A stretch of DNA of 43,249 nucleotides from CAZKRU01 sp964555235 (GTDB lineage Bacteria; Verrucomicrobiota; Verrucomicrobiia; Methylacidiphilales; CAMAQI01), in NCBI GenBank assembly GCA_964555235.1, contig CAZKRU010000034.1, forward strand, positions 1-43,249. The letters are read 5' to 3'. Every line of letters starts with the position of its first letter. The stretch's first letter is position 1. Shown one piece after another: positions 7,788-16,228 of this stretch. A program made the translations under genes and the position numbers. The notes under the pieces are model-generated. The model was not told where the DNA came from. It was given only the letters and a program-made list of their open reading frames with translations, and ran no database searches.

Positions 7788-8561
7788 TTATCCTTGAAAA
7801 CTCGTGATCAACGATTTCACAATCAGGCTCCATCCGTCGACCAGAACGAAGACGAGGAGTTTTAATGGAAGCGCGACGATCGGCGGTGGCAGCATCATCA
7901 TCCCGAGAGCCATCAGGATCGAGGCAACGATCATATCGATAATAAGAAAGGGAAGAAGGACGTAGAGGCCCATCTGAAAGCCGGTCTTGATTTCCGAGAG
8001 CATATAAGCCGGAGTGACCACTTGCAGGGGAAGTTGTTGGGGGGAGGTGACATTGTTCAGTGATGCGGGTGACATGTCCATGAACATTTTGAGATCTTTT
8101 TCCCGGGTGTAGCGAAGCATAAATGTTTTCATGATCTCGCTTGCTTTGGTTAACCCCTGCTCCGTCGTGATTTTATTGTCGCGCATTGGAACAATGGCTT
8201 CGCGGTGAACAGAATCGAAGGTGGGTCCCATGATAAAGGCGGTCATGAAGAGCGCGAGGGAGAGAATGACTTGATTGGACGGTTGTTGAATCGTGAGGGC
8301 GGTGCGCAGGAACGAGAGGACGATGACGATCCGGACGAAGGAAGTCATCATGATCAGAATCGAGGGGGCGACGCTCAGGACGGTAAAGAGAATCAAGATC
8401 TGGATATTGATGCTCAGATTGCCGGGCTTCCCGCTTCCGGAGGAAATGGCGACATTGATCACATCGTTTCCGGTTTGCGCATGAACGGAAAAGGCGCCGA
8501 GCAAAGTCAGCGCGAAGAGGAGCAAGAATGAGAGTCGATAATTACGTGCGTGGAGTTTCAT
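7788..8561 (-). CDS. fliP: Flagellar export protein FliP
   Basis: FliP is the core subunit of the FliPQR export channel. The start at 8561 gives 257 residues with a cleavable-looking signal peptide (MKLHARNYRLSF..., hydrophobic, then VHAQ). A TTG-initiated extension to 8642 is possible but lies inside fliO and would bury the signal peptide. The body carries the classic FliP segments: LSVAPSILIMMTSFVRIVIV near the N-terminus, and the C-terminal LPPPIVALPLKLLVFVLVDG helix. No clear Shine-Dalgarno precedes the chosen start. It overlaps fliO by 20 bp, so translational coupling is likely. Confidence 0.94.
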   Translation of the reverse strand: MKLHARNYRLSFLLLFALTLLGAFSVHAQTGNDVINVAISSGSGKPGNLSINIQILILFTVLSVAPSILIMMTSFVRIVIVLSFLRTALTIQQPSNQVILSLALFMTAFIMGPTFDSVHREAIVPMRDNKITTEQGLTKASEIMKTFMLRYTREKDLKMFMDMSPASLNNVTSPQQLPLQVVTPAYMLSEIKTGFQMGLYVLLPFLIIDMIVASILMALGMMMLPPPIVALPLKLLVFVLVDGWSLIVKSLITSFQG

Positions 8562-8826
8562 GGGAAAGGGGGGAATCGATTTTTTGCCAGGCGACTCCCT
8601 GGGGGGTTTGAGCGAGAAGAAAACGTTGCCCGTTGACTTCAACGAGTGAAATATAGGACTTGGAGCCGAGCCATCGGCGTTCCAGAACGCGAATTAAGGA
8701 GGTCGAAGGGGCTAGCCAATTTCTCGGATTCAACTTGTCGCGATTGAGGCCATACCAAGCGCCCACAAGCGTTGCGAAGAGGAGCAGAAGTAAAAGCCAG
8801 CGCCACCATGGGAGCGAGTGTTCCAT
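8542..8826 (-). CDS. fliO: Flagellar assembly protein FliO
   Basis: FliO is a small bitopic protein that helps assemble FliP rings. The product is 94 residues, with one N-terminal membrane helix (about 8-27: WRWLLLLLLFATLVGAWYG). A cytoplasmic domain follows, showing the FliO pattern of a strand carrying RVLERRWLGSKSYISLVEVNGQRFLLAQT. FliO is poorly conserved, so recognition leans on this pattern plus its position between fliN and fliP. Confidence 0.85.
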   Translation of the reverse strand: MEHSLPWWRWLLLLLLFATLVGAWYGLNRDKLNPRNWLAPSTSLIRVLERRWLGSKSYISLVEVNGQRFLLAQTPQGVAWQKIDSPLSHETPRT

Positions 8827-8833
8827 GACCGCG

Positions 8834-9076
8834 CTATTGCTTCATCACCTCAGTGATTTTAATGCCGAGGGATTCATTGACGACGACGACTTCCCCCCGG
8901 CCAACGAGGCGACCGTTGACATAAAGATCCACCGGTTCATCAGACTTTTTTTCGAGTTCAATGACGGTTCCTGGGACCAAATTCATCACATCTCTCACGG
9001 GCATTTGGGTGCGTCCCAGTTCCACGCTAAGCCCGACGGGAATATCCATGATCACATCGGAAACTGAGTCACTCAT
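8834..9076 (-). CDS. fliN: Flagellar C-ring protein FliN
   Basis: FliN forms the bottom of the C-ring with FliM and takes part in switching and export. The product is only 80 residues, little more than the SpoA fold. Family hallmarks are IPVGLSVELGRTQMPVRDVM, the PGTVIELEK turn, and the terminal GEVVVVNESLGIKITEVM. It lacks the N-terminal extension of enteric FliN and the CheC-like region of FliY. A 78-bp gap separates it from fliM, wider than most gaps in this cluster. Confidence 0.95.
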   Translation of the reverse strand: MSDSVSDVIMDIPVGLSVELGRTQMPVRDVMNLVPGTVIELEKKSDEPVDLYVNGRLVGRGEVVVVNESLGIKITEVMKQ

Positions 9077-9154
9077 AACGAACCTCCATTACTAACGTTT
9101 GAACCAAGCCATTCGGGCGACCGAGGGCAAGGGATAAGAATAAGGGGTCTGAGT

Positions 9155-10198
9155 TCATGAGGCAATCAGGTTCTGAATGTTTTGAGTTTCCATTTTTGAG
9201 ATAATTCGGACCGCCACCTGCTGTTTCGCGTTGGTGTGAACGGCTCCGACAAATTTTGAGAGCGCGCCGAGATTGATGATGGCTTGTTCACACTTTCGAT
9301 TATCCAGAAAGAGGACATCTCCGACATTGAGCTCCTTGAGTTCCCTCAAGGTCATCGTGAACCCCTTCCAGTGCGCTGATACCGGGACGGGAAATTGGTA
9401 GAGAGGAGAGGTCGGATCATTCGGAAGGTGGGTGGTCGTATCAATTTCCCGGATATCGGATTTGATTTCCTGCATCAGGGATTCGATCAGCCCTTCAATG
9501 GTGCTGAACGGAAAGACAAAACGGAGACCTGCGACGACATCGCCGAAGCGGGCTTCCATCTCGAGATACATCATGATATCGTCAGGAGTGGCGAGATTCA
9601 GGAAGCGGGCGGTATTTTCGTGTCCAATGATTTCGACTTCCAATTTTTGAAATTTGAGCCAGCTGTCCGCATACTCTTTCAGGATCATCTGGATGAAATT
9701 ATTGAGCACGTCAATTTCGATATCCGTAAATTCACGCTCATTTTTGATCGAGTGTCCCGGGCCGCCCATCATGCGGTCGAGAACCGTCAGTCCGAGGCGT
9801 GGAGCGACGTCCAAGAGACACATCCCGGCGAGTGGTTTCAGACGAAAGAGGGTGAGGTGACTTGGCATCGGAATATTTTCGAGAATATTTCGATAGGGGA
9901 TGGTTTCAAGGCGAGACATCTGGATGGCGAATTCCATCCGCAGATAGGTCGAAAGGCGGGCGCTCAGAGCGCGAATAAATTCTTCATGTTTAATGCGGAG
10001 TCTTCGAAGGCGCTCCGGGGAGAGAAAGACGGGACTTCGAAAATCGTAAGCCTGAACCGTGGGAATATCTCCGGGTCTGCGTCGCTTTCCACTGAGGATC
10101 TGGGCTTCGGAGGGGGCATCCTTTCCCATTGAAGAGAGAATCGCTTCGATCTCATTTTGAGATAGAATTTCTGCTTCGGTTTGTGCGTCGCTGGCCAT
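9155..10198 (-). CDS. fliM: Flagellar motor switch protein FliM
   Basis: FliM is the middle C-ring subunit that receives CheY-P and controls rotation sense. The 347-residue protein begins with the CheY-binding peptide pattern LSQNEIEAILSSM (about 12-25). A CheC-like middle domain follows (about 60-240, containing LGLTVLDRMMGGPGHSI), then a C-terminal SpoA domain (about 260-335: LNVGDVLFLDNRKCEQ). Retention of the N-terminal peptide suggests chemotactic control, although no che genes are in the window. Confidence 0.97.
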   Translation of the reverse strand: MASDAQTEAEILSQNEIEAILSSMGKDAPSEAQILSGKRRRPGDIPTVQAYDFRSPVFLSPERLRRLRIKHEEFIRALSARLSTYLRMEFAIQMSRLETIPYRNILENIPMPSHLTLFRLKPLAGMCLLDVAPRLGLTVLDRMMGGPGHSIKNEREFTDIEIDVLNNFIQMILKEYADSWLKFQKLEVEIIGHENTARFLNLATPDDIMMYLEMEARFGDVVAGLRFVFPFSTIEGLIESLMQEIKSDIREIDTTTHLPNDPTSPLYQFPVPVSAHWKGFTMTLRELKELNVGDVLFLDNRKCEQAIINLGALSKFVGAVHTNAKQQVAVRIISKMETQNIQNLIAS

Positions 10199-10210
10199 GA
10201 GATTGATCGG

Positions 10211-10861
10211 TTATTGAATAAGGAATTGAGTGAAACTGACTCCGTCGATTTTCCCCTCGGTCAGAAAGGCATTCACGTTGGTGATGATCTCGGTCCGGAT
10301 CATTCCATAGGCCGTAGGAGCCGTGAGTTCGTCCATCGTTTTCCGTGCGAGGATTTGGAGGACTAAGTCGGTCACCTTGGATTCATTGTCCTTGAGTTCC
10401 GTGATGACATCTTCGGGTCCCGAGAAACTGAGGGAAACCTGTAAAATGCGACCGGCTCGGGTATTGGCGACATTCACTTTGATTTCCTTCAGTTCAAAGG
10501 GAATCACCGACTTGGCACTGGAAGAGCCCTTGGACCCATGTTCGGCAGCAGCGGGAGCGGCGCCATGAGCATCGGCTTTTGGCTTTTCTGCGCCTCCATG
10601 CTCTGCGGCCTTTGCCTTATCCCCATGGCCTTCCGCGGCTGGCGCGCCTGATGCTACGACCTCTTCTGAAACCGCTGGGGGTCGGATATTGTTGATCTGG
10701 GGCATCACGACGTATTGAAACAAGGCAAAACCGCCACCCAGAAGGATGACGACCATCCCTCCGATGACACCGAAAAACATGCCAGGTGAAATTCCACCAC
10801 CTCCGGCCGCCGGTGCTACCTCCGGGGCCGCCGCTTTTTCTTCTGGGGGTTTGTCAGACAT
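10211..10861 (-). CDS. fliL: Flagellar basal-body-associated protein FliL, with a long periplasmic linker
   Basis: FliL is an inner-membrane protein that rings and supports the stators. The 216-residue protein is longer than most FliL because of an extended linker. It has a Pro/Ala N-terminus, one membrane helix (about 26-49), and a 60-residue Ala/Gly/Glu/Lys/His-rich low-complexity linker. The conserved periplasmic domain follows (about 125-216: FELKEIKVNVANTRAGRILQ, then ARKTMDELTAPTAYGMIRTE). An AGGA ribosome site precedes the ATG. It sits between flgE and fliM, a common order. Confidence 0.93.
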   Translation of the reverse strand: MSDKPPEEKAAAPEVAPAAGGGGISPGMFFGVIGGMVVILLGGGFALFQYVVMPQINNIRPPAVSEEVVASGAPAAEGHGDKAKAAEHGGAEKPKADAHGAAPAAAEHGSKGSSSAKSVIPFELKEIKVNVANTRAGRILQVSLSFSGPEDVITELKDNESKVTDLVLQILARKTMDELTAPTAYGMIRTEIITNVNAFLTEGKIDGVSFTQFLIQ

Positions 10862-10907
10862 ATCAGTTTCCTAGCTTGGATCATTCCTCTGAAATGATAA
10901 AGAAAAA

Positions 10908-11816
10908 TTACCGCTTCAAGTTGACGACGGTTTGGAGCATTTCATCACTCGTTGTGATGGTTCGCGCATTCGCATCGAACCCCCGTTGAGTGACGATCAT
11001 ATCGCTGAATTCCACCGCGATATCGACATTGGAAAGCTCCAAGACTCCCGCTTGCGTCTTGCCCGCTTTTCCGGTGCCAGGAGGGTTGGCGCTAGGAACA
11101 CCCGAAGCGTCACTTTGTGAGTAGTTGGAGTTGGGTGCACTGGTTAAGCCTTGGTTGCTGGGAAATGTGGCGACGCTGACGAAGCCAATGGCCGATTGCG
11201 CCCCGGCATCGCCAGTGACTATAATTTTCCCATCGCTTCCGATGGTGAAGCCTGCGACATTTTGAGGGGTCGGGGTGCCTCCCGTGATCGTCGTGGGAAT
11301 TCGGACAGGAACGAGTCCTGTGGCAGTCGTTGCGGTCGTGTAAGTAACCGCCGAAGGCGTGTTGGTAGCAACCGAGGCGGTAAAGCCTGAGCCGGCGACG
11401 GTTCCTAAGGTTCCGAGAAGAAAGTTTCCGTCTGAAGTCCGAAGGAATCCACTACTATCAACCGTAAAGTTTCCTGCACGGGTGTAGAAGGTCGGGGTCG
11501 CCGAGGTGGAGGTCGTGCCAGCCATAAAGAACCCATCACCGGCTAATCCGATATCCGTAGGGATATCCGTACGTTGAAAGGCGCCTTGAGTGAATTGGGT
11601 GTCCGTACTTGAGATCTGAGACCCTAATCCGACTTCAATTCCTGCAGGTTGGAGCGAGCTTGCGGCTCGAGAGACCTGGGTAAAGGCATTGGTCATATTA
11701 GCGCGATGCGATTTATAGCCAACCGTGTTGACGTTGGAGATATCGTTACCGATGACATCCATCTTGAACTGGTTGGAACTTAAGCCGCTGACGGCGGAAT
11801 ACATGCTGCGAATCAT
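10908..11816 (-). CDS. flgE: Flagellar hook protein FlgE (short form)
   Basis: This is the hook structural protein. The N-terminus (MIRSMYSAVSGLSSNQFKMD, then GNDISNVNTVGYKSHR) and the C-terminus (NVDIAVEFSDMIVTQRGFDANARTITTSDEMLQTVVNLKR, paraphrased from about residues 262-302) are the coiled terminal regions of FlgE. The middle carries GDGFFMAG and a Thr/Ala/Val-rich variable part. At 302 residues it is shorter than most hook proteins, so outer D1/D2 domains appear reduced. FlgF/FlgG-type rod proteins are similar, but the TTSDEMLQ ending and placement after flgD favour FlgE. An AAGGAG site lies 7 bp before the ATG. Confidence 0.9.
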   Translation of the reverse strand: MIRSMYSAVSGLSSNQFKMDVIGNDISNVNTVGYKSHRANMTNAFTQVSRAASSLQPAGIEVGLGSQISSTDTQFTQGAFQRTDIPTDIGLAGDGFFMAGTTSTSATPTFYTRAGNFTVDSSGFLRTSDGNFLLGTLGTVAGSGFTASVATNTPSAVTYTTATTATGLVPVRIPTTITGGTPTPQNVAGFTIGSDGKIIVTGDAGAQSAIGFVSVATFPSNQGLTSAPNSNYSQSDASGVPSANPPGTGKAGKTQAGVLELSNVDIAVEFSDMIVTQRGFDANARTITTSDEMLQTVVNLKR

Positions 11817-11845
11817 AGGGGACTCCTTTTTTCTGATTTTAAAGT

Positions 11846-12247
11846 TTACTGAAGAAACGTTTGAATGTTTTTCGACTCGTAGGTTTCGGTTCCGATCTTG
11901 AAGAAGACGCTTTTGTCGATGACGTAAGCGCTATCGATAATTCCGGTAACGGGTTGTTGTGCGGCATCGAGGACTTCGACTTTTTTACCGACGAGGTTGG
12001 AGGCGAAATAGGTCGTATTCTGACTTTGAAGACTTTTCATGTTGATACTCATATCCTGAGTCGCCTGAAAGTTCCCCATGCTCATGAATTGGTTCATGAA
12101 CTCATTGCTGTCCGAAGGCTTTAATGGATTTTGTTGCCCGAGTTGGGCAACCATGACTTTCAGAAAATCGGATTGGCTGAGTTCCTTGTTGGTGACTCGG
12201 CTCGGGGTATCGATCGTGTTGATCGTGTTGATCGCTGATACGGACAT
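11846..12247 (-). CDS. flgD: Hook-cap assembly protein FlgD
   Basis: FlgD is the scaffold that caps the growing hook. Start 12247 (MSVSAINT) is chosen because AAGGAGG lies just upstream; an in-frame ATG 33 bases earlier would include that site in the gene. The 133-residue product has the conserved N-terminal block (LSQSDFLKVMVAQLGQQNPL, then EFMNQFMSMGNFQATQDM) and a short tail NLVGKKVEVLD...VTGIIDS. It lacks the FLG-Ig/tudor extension of enteric FlgD (about 220-230 residues), as in many non-enteric bacteria. Confidence 0.94.
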   Translation of the reverse strand: MSVSAINTINTIDTPSRVTNKELSQSDFLKVMVAQLGQQNPLKPSDSNEFMNQFMSMGNFQATQDMSINMKSLQSQNTTYFASNLVGKKVEVLDAAQQPVTGIIDSAYVIDKSVFFKIGTETYESKNIQTFLQ

Positions 12248-12307
12248 AAGAACCTCCTTGTTCGGCCCTGGCGAATCCATTCGCCAGTCATTTTTTTAAT
12301 GGTTGGT

Positions 12308-12685
12308 TTAGGTTAAGACTTGAATTTGTTGCAGTGCGCTCAGGGAGACTGGAGTTCCAGCGACCATGAGTTGGGTTTGGTTTCCGACTTGATTCATCTG
12401 TCCCACCGTTCCCGTGAGGGTACGTCCGGCGGTATCGGTAATTGAGACATTTGATCCGACGAGGAGTGTTCCCAATCGTTGCTGTTCGGCAGGGGAAAGT
12501 TCTGCCGGGGTGCGTCCCTGCAAAATCGCGGCGACGGTCGCGTTTTTGGGCGAAATGGCTCCAACAGGATTCATCGCCGTTTGAAATTGAGCCGGCGCCG
12601 TTGGCGTTGGTTGCGGGTTAAAAAGGGAACCGACGAGTTGAGTAATCGGTACCGCTGCTGCGAGTCCTGCAATAATCGGGATCAT
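12308..12685 (-). CDS. Small protein with a FlgD-like C-terminal module, between fliK and flgD
   Basis: The 125-residue product starts with a hydrophobic N-terminus (MIPIIAGLAAAVPITQLVGS) and a Pro/Thr linker. The last 55 residues read TLLVGSNVSITDTAGRTLTG, continue through a GT-V segment, and end in LQQIQVLT. This pattern (LVG..V...D.....TG, then GT, then IQ) lines up with the tail of the adjacent FlgD (NLVGKKVEVLDAAQQPVTG, then GTETYESKNIQTF). It is therefore likely a FlgD-tail paralogue lacking the FlgD N-terminal block. It overlaps fliK by 4 bp. A hook-cap or hook-length role is inferred. Confidence 0.75.
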   Translation of the reverse strand: MIPIIAGLAAAVPITQLVGSLFNPQPTPTAPAQFQTAMNPVGAISPKNATVAAILQGRTPAELSPAEQQRLGTLLVGSNVSITDTAGRTLTGTVGQMNQVGNQTQLMVAGTPVSLSALQQIQVLT

Positions 12686-13755
12686 GCCAACCTCCTTGTT
12701 GGGGTTTTGAATATTTCGAACAAATCTTCCAAGCCTCGGTCCTTCTTGGTCTCCGTTTCGGAATCGGAAGAAAATTCGCCGCCCTTGGATTTTTCAACCG
12801 ACTTGGATGAAGTCTCCACCTGAGGAGGGAGCCATCGCACGGCTTGACCCATATCAGTGCCGCGAAGTTGGTGAATTTCCTGTTGAAGCCAGGCGAGTGA
12901 TTGTGCGGAGTTGGCGCTAAATTGAGCACGAAGTTCGCCTTGAACTCGGGCGATGTAGAGAGAAATTTTGGCCCCTTCCGGAGTTTTTAATTCAATCTCG
13001 ATACGGCGGGGAGTCGGAAGCGGGCGTTCTTCAAAAACGGAATCAACCACATCTTGAAGTCGATGGGTGGAACTGAGTTGAAGCGATTCCCCAGGAGCAT
13101 TTTGCGTGGCGAGTTTTAACGGACTGACATTGGAGTCCCAAGTCCCTCCGGAAAGCTCCCAAAACTGAGGTCCCGCTTGATGAATCATCTCTTCAGTCAC
13201 AGTAATCTTCTGGCCTGCATGATCTGTGCCAAGACTTTGTGTCGTGGAGAGATTGATGTAGCTCGAGGTCGTCGCCTCTTGACTCAATGGTGTGGCTTTT
13301 GACAATAAAGAGGCACTGCTCGAGGGGAGAAGACGATTCAAATCGGTTTCGCTCGATGATTTTGATTCCGAAGAAGTTGTCGTAATTTTTAAAGGGACTA
13401 CGATCCCCTCGGAAGTTTGGGATTTTTTTTCTCCATTTTCGGAAGAATTTTCATTCGTGACCGGAGTCATTTGAATCGGAGTCGCATCCACGACGAGCGG
13501 ATAAAGTGTTGGAGGAGTCGCGGTTTCTGGTGCGATCGCTGGATCTATCAATTCCTCATCGAGAGAGATCGTCGGTTGGGATTCCGCAGCGTTTTCCTCA
13601 CTCACATTTGAAACTCCTGCGTCATCATTGGGAAGCGATTCGGACATGGCCGATTCAAATGAATCCGTCGACTTGCAGTCCGGAGTTGATTTCTGGGCGG
13701 AGTTATTGCGATTGGGCGGAGTGGCGGGGGCGATCATTTGCATTCCTTGCATCAT
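12682..13755 (-). CDS. fliK: FliK-like hook-length control protein
   Basis: The 357-residue protein has a long Ser/Thr/Glu/Pro-rich, low-complexity N-terminal part (about 1-230), as expected for a secreted molecular ruler. Its C-terminal domain (about 245-320) has the FliK pattern of a strand RRIEIELKTPEGAKISLYIA, followed by GELRAQFSANSAQSLAWLQQ and a helix. A charged tail follows. FliK sequences diverge strongly, and the call rests on this pattern plus position between the fliJ/motE-like genes and flgD. An AAGGA motif lies upstream of the tandem ATG ATG start. Confidence 0.82.
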   Translation of the reverse strand: MMQGMQMIAPATPPNRNNSAQKSTPDCKSTDSFESAMSESLPNDDAGVSNVSEENAAESQPTISLDEELIDPAIAPETATPPTLYPLVVDATPIQMTPVTNENSSENGEKKSQTSEGIVVPLKITTTSSESKSSSETDLNRLLPSSSASLLSKATPLSQEATTSSYINLSTTQSLGTDHAGQKITVTEEMIHQAGPQFWELSGGTWDSNVSPLKLATQNAPGESLQLSSTHRLQDVVDSVFEERPLPTPRRIEIELKTPEGAKISLYIARVQGELRAQFSANSAQSLAWLQQEIHQLRGTDMGQAVRWLPPQVETSSKSVEKSKGGEFSSDSETETKKDRGLEDLFEIFKTPTRRLA

Positions 13756-13779
13756 GGGGAGTCCTTTCCTTTGAGAGTT

Positions 13780-14460
13780 TTAGCCGGACGAGGCGGTATC
13801 GTTTGAAAATCGTTTCATGGCTTCGGTAATTTTTAAAATTCGATCGACTTCGGTCGCGTGAAGTTTGCTCCAGGTTTCCAGTAATTTTGCCTGGCGCTTG
13901 ACTTTGGTCAACGCCATCAGTTTTGCGATTTGATCGTCGGGCATACCACGGAGGAGTTCGATATTCTGCTCGATTTTCATTTGAGAAAAGAGATCTGCCA
14001 TCTTGGTCAGATTGGCGGTCTCATCCTGATTGATCTTGAGCATTCTTTCGTCGATCTCTTTTTTGTGCTGCTTGAGCAGCTCTTCCATCCGGTGTTGGAG
14101 CTCGACCGCTTTTTCGCGTTCAACATTCAACGCCGCCCGCTCATTTTTAATCAATTCTTCGCGGCGGAGGAGATCCTGATCGAGCACCAATTGACGTTCT
14201 CTTGCTTTTTCCAGGTCGGCACGCCAGAGATCCAATTCCTCAGCGGTTTTGGTAAGGGTTTCCGAAGTTTTCGGCTTGAGAATGGGGGGGCCGGAGTATT
14301 CCATTCCGGGAACTTCCGAAGTGGGGATCGGTCCCATCGCATTATGGATTTTTCTAATTTTTGGTACGACCACTTGAAAAACGAGCGCGGCCATGGCCCC
14401 TCCGAACAGGAGGCCAATCACGAGACAGACGGTAATGACGGTTTTTGTACTTACTTTCAT
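13780..14460 (-). CDS. MotE-like/FliJ-associated membrane coiled-coil protein
   Basis: The 226-residue protein has an N-terminal membrane helix (about 8-32) and a periplasmic part. A long coiled coil (about 70-150) is rich in Arg/Glu/Leu. The C-terminal helical domain (about 150-215: TKMADLFSQMKIEQNIELLR, then MPDDQIAKLMALTKVKRQAKLLE) resembles the MgtE-N/FliG-like module of MotE-type proteins (YlxF in Bacillus). In Sinorhizobium, MotE is a chaperone for the periplasmic motility protein MotC. Elsewhere the family sits next to fliJ with unclear function. It overlaps fliJ by 4 bp. Confidence 0.78.
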   Translation of the reverse strand: MKVSTKTVITVCLVIGLLFGGAMAALVFQVVVPKIRKIHNAMGPIPTSEVPGMEYSGPPILKPKTSETLTKTAEELDLWRADLEKARERQLVLDQDLLRREELIKNERAALNVEREKAVELQHRMEELLKQHKKEIDERMLKINQDETANLTKMADLFSQMKIEQNIELLRGMPDDQIAKLMALTKVKRQAKLLETWSKLHATEVDRILKITEAMKRFSNDTASSG

Positions 14461-14891
14461 ACGGTCACCATCGTCATGAGGACGTGACGCGATTGTGTCA
14501 CGTCATCCAATTGCTTTCGTTCTACCTGATCCCGGATCAATTCGGCTTCGGAATGGCGACGTTCCAAGAGCCGATCCATCATATCGAGGCGGCGTTTGGC
14601 GAGGAGCGTTTTTTCGAGCTGTTGATCGCGTTCTTTTTGGGAAATTTCCCACTGCTGATTTGCGGAGACTTGATGTTGGTCGGCTTCACACAAATACGGT
14701 TCGAGGCGGATCCACTGAGGGGTGAGGGGAAGGGACGCCTTGACTTCCAAAGCATCGCGCAAGGTTTCCTGAGCGGTCAGAAAGAGAAGATGCTTTTGTG
14801 AGACTTCACGTTGTCTCATTTGAAGCTGATGTTCTTCGGCTTCGAGCTCGTATTTCCGGAGCTTTTGTAAAATGGCAAGCGCGGCACTCAT
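14457..14891 (-). CDS. fliJ: Flagellar export chaperone/coupler FliJ
   Basis: The 144-residue product is almost entirely alpha-helical coiled coil rich in Gln/Glu/Arg/Leu, like FliJ, the central stalk of the FliI ATPase ring. Typical features are the opening LAILQKLRKYELEAEEHQLQ and the closing segment DRLLERRHSEAELIRDQVER. It overlaps fliI by 4 bp (ATGA) upstream and the MotE-like gene by 4 bp downstream. Sequence conservation in this family is low, so position is an important part of the evidence. Confidence 0.88.
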   Translation of the reverse strand: MSAALAILQKLRKYELEAEEHQLQMRQREVSQKHLLFLTAQETLRDALEVKASLPLTPQWIRLEPYLCEADQHQVSANQQWEISQKERDQQLEKTLLAKRRLDMMDRLLERRHSEAELIRDQVERKQLDDVTQSRHVLMTMVTV

Positions 14892-16228
14892 GCTTTAGCC
14901 GGGGTCGTGGGAACTGGCGTTTCCAGGATGGAACGCAGGTTCAGCATGGTTTGATCAAAATTGCTTTGAACTTCGATTTTCTGGCGAAGAAATTCGACCA
15001 GTTTCGGATAGAGGTGCAGGGCACGATCGAGTTGCGTATTATTTCCAGGAGTATAAGCGCCAATCTCGACGAGCTCCCGATATTGCCGTTGTGTCGCCAT
15101 GATCTGTCGGGCGTGTCCGACCAGTTCCCGATGTTCTTCGGTGACGAGATCGTGCTGTAAGCGACTGAGACTTTCGAGAACATCAATCGCCGGATAATGA
15201 TTTTCAGCAGCAAGTTTCCGGGTTAACAACAAGTGGCCGTCTAAAATGGATCGGGCGCAATCGCTCACCGGGTCATTCCAGTCGTCCCCTTCGGTGAGGA
15301 CCGTATAAAATCCGGTAATGGCCCCTTCATCGGTGCAGCCTGCCTGCTCCAACACGACGGGAAGAAGTCCGAAAACCGAGGGAGGATATCCACGGGTAGC
15401 CGGAGGTTCACCAATGGCCAAACCGACTTCTCGTTGCGCCATCGCGAGGCGTGTCAGAGAGTCCATCATGAGAAGAACATGTTTGCCTTGAGAGCGAAAA
15501 TGATGGGCAATCGTGTTGGCGGTGAAAGCGGCCTTGATTCGAACCAGTGCGGGTTGATCGGAAGTGGCGACGATGATGACGCTCCGTTTTAAGGCCTCCG
15601 GACCGAGATCCTTTTCAACGAATTCGAGGACTTCACGACCACGCTCACCGATGAGCGCGATGACATTGATATCGGCAGAAGCGTAGCGACTGATCATTCC
15701 CAGAAGACTGCTTTTTCCGACGCCGCTTCCGGCGAAAAGTCCGAGACGCTGACCGACTCCGACGGTATTGAAGGAGTCAATGGCGCGGATTCCTGTTTTG
15801 AAAATATTTTGAATCCGGGGCCGACGCGCCGGTGGTGGAACCTGGTTGACGAGAGGCGCCGTCGCGATGGTGGCGGGAAGGGGACCAAGGTCATCAATGG
15901 GACGACCCAACGGATCAATGATTCGACCGAGGAGCGATGGACCGATCGGGACTTGTGGTGGAATACCGGAGGATTGAACGGTATCACCGGGAGCAATTCC
16001 CTTGAGATCCTCCCAAGGCATCAAGAGGAGACGATTTTCCCGGAAGCCGACGACTTCCGCCTGAATACGGCGCCCCGTCGGGGTTCGAATCCAGCACGCA
16101 GCGCCCAGAGGAGCCGGGGGGCCTTGAGACTCGACCGTGAGTCCGACGACCTTGGCGACACGACCGGAGATTGCCATCGGATCGAGCTGATGAAGGCGAT
16201 GCTCCAATTGGTGGACGGCTGATTTCAT
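14888..16228 (-). CDS. fliI: Flagellum-specific ATPase FliI
   Basis: FliI is the hexameric ATPase that energises unfolding and delivery of export substrates. The 446-residue protein has an F1-like N-terminal barrel (about 20-90) and Walker A GSGVGKS at 167-173. The catalytic glutamate region GERGREV is near 194-200, and the Walker B region is LLMMDSLTRLAMAQREVG. The type III-specific signature GEPPATRGYPPSVF distinguishes it from F1 beta and Rho. It overlaps fliH by 4 bp and fliJ by 4 bp. Confidence 0.97.
   Translation of the reverse strand: MKSAVHQLEHRLHQLDPMAISGRVAKVVGLTVESQGPPAPLGAACWIRTPTGRRIQAEVVGFRENRLLLMPWEDLKGIAPGDTVQSSGIPPQVPIGPSLLGRIIDPLGRPIDDLGPLPATIATAPLVNQVPPPARRPRIQNIFKTGIRAIDSFNTVGVGQRLGLFAGSGVGKSSLLGMISRYASADINVIALIGERGREVLEFVEKDLGPEALKRSVIIVATSDQPALVRIKAAFTANTIAHHFRSQGKHVLLMMDSLTRLAMAQREVGLAIGEPPATRGYPPSVFGLLPVVLEQAGCTDEGAITGFYTVLTEGDDWNDPVSDCARSILDGHLLLTRKLAAENHYPAIDVLESLSRLQHDLVTEEHRELVGHARQIMATQRQYRELVEIGAYTPGNNTQLDRALHLYPKLVEFLRQKIEVQSNFDQTMLNLRSILETPVPTTPAKA

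Noticed and set aside
10908..11816. Calling the hook gene flgF or flgG
   Set aside because: The C-terminal TTSDEMLQTVVNLKR ending, the position directly after flgD and before fliL, and the Thr-rich centre favour FlgE, although the length is short.
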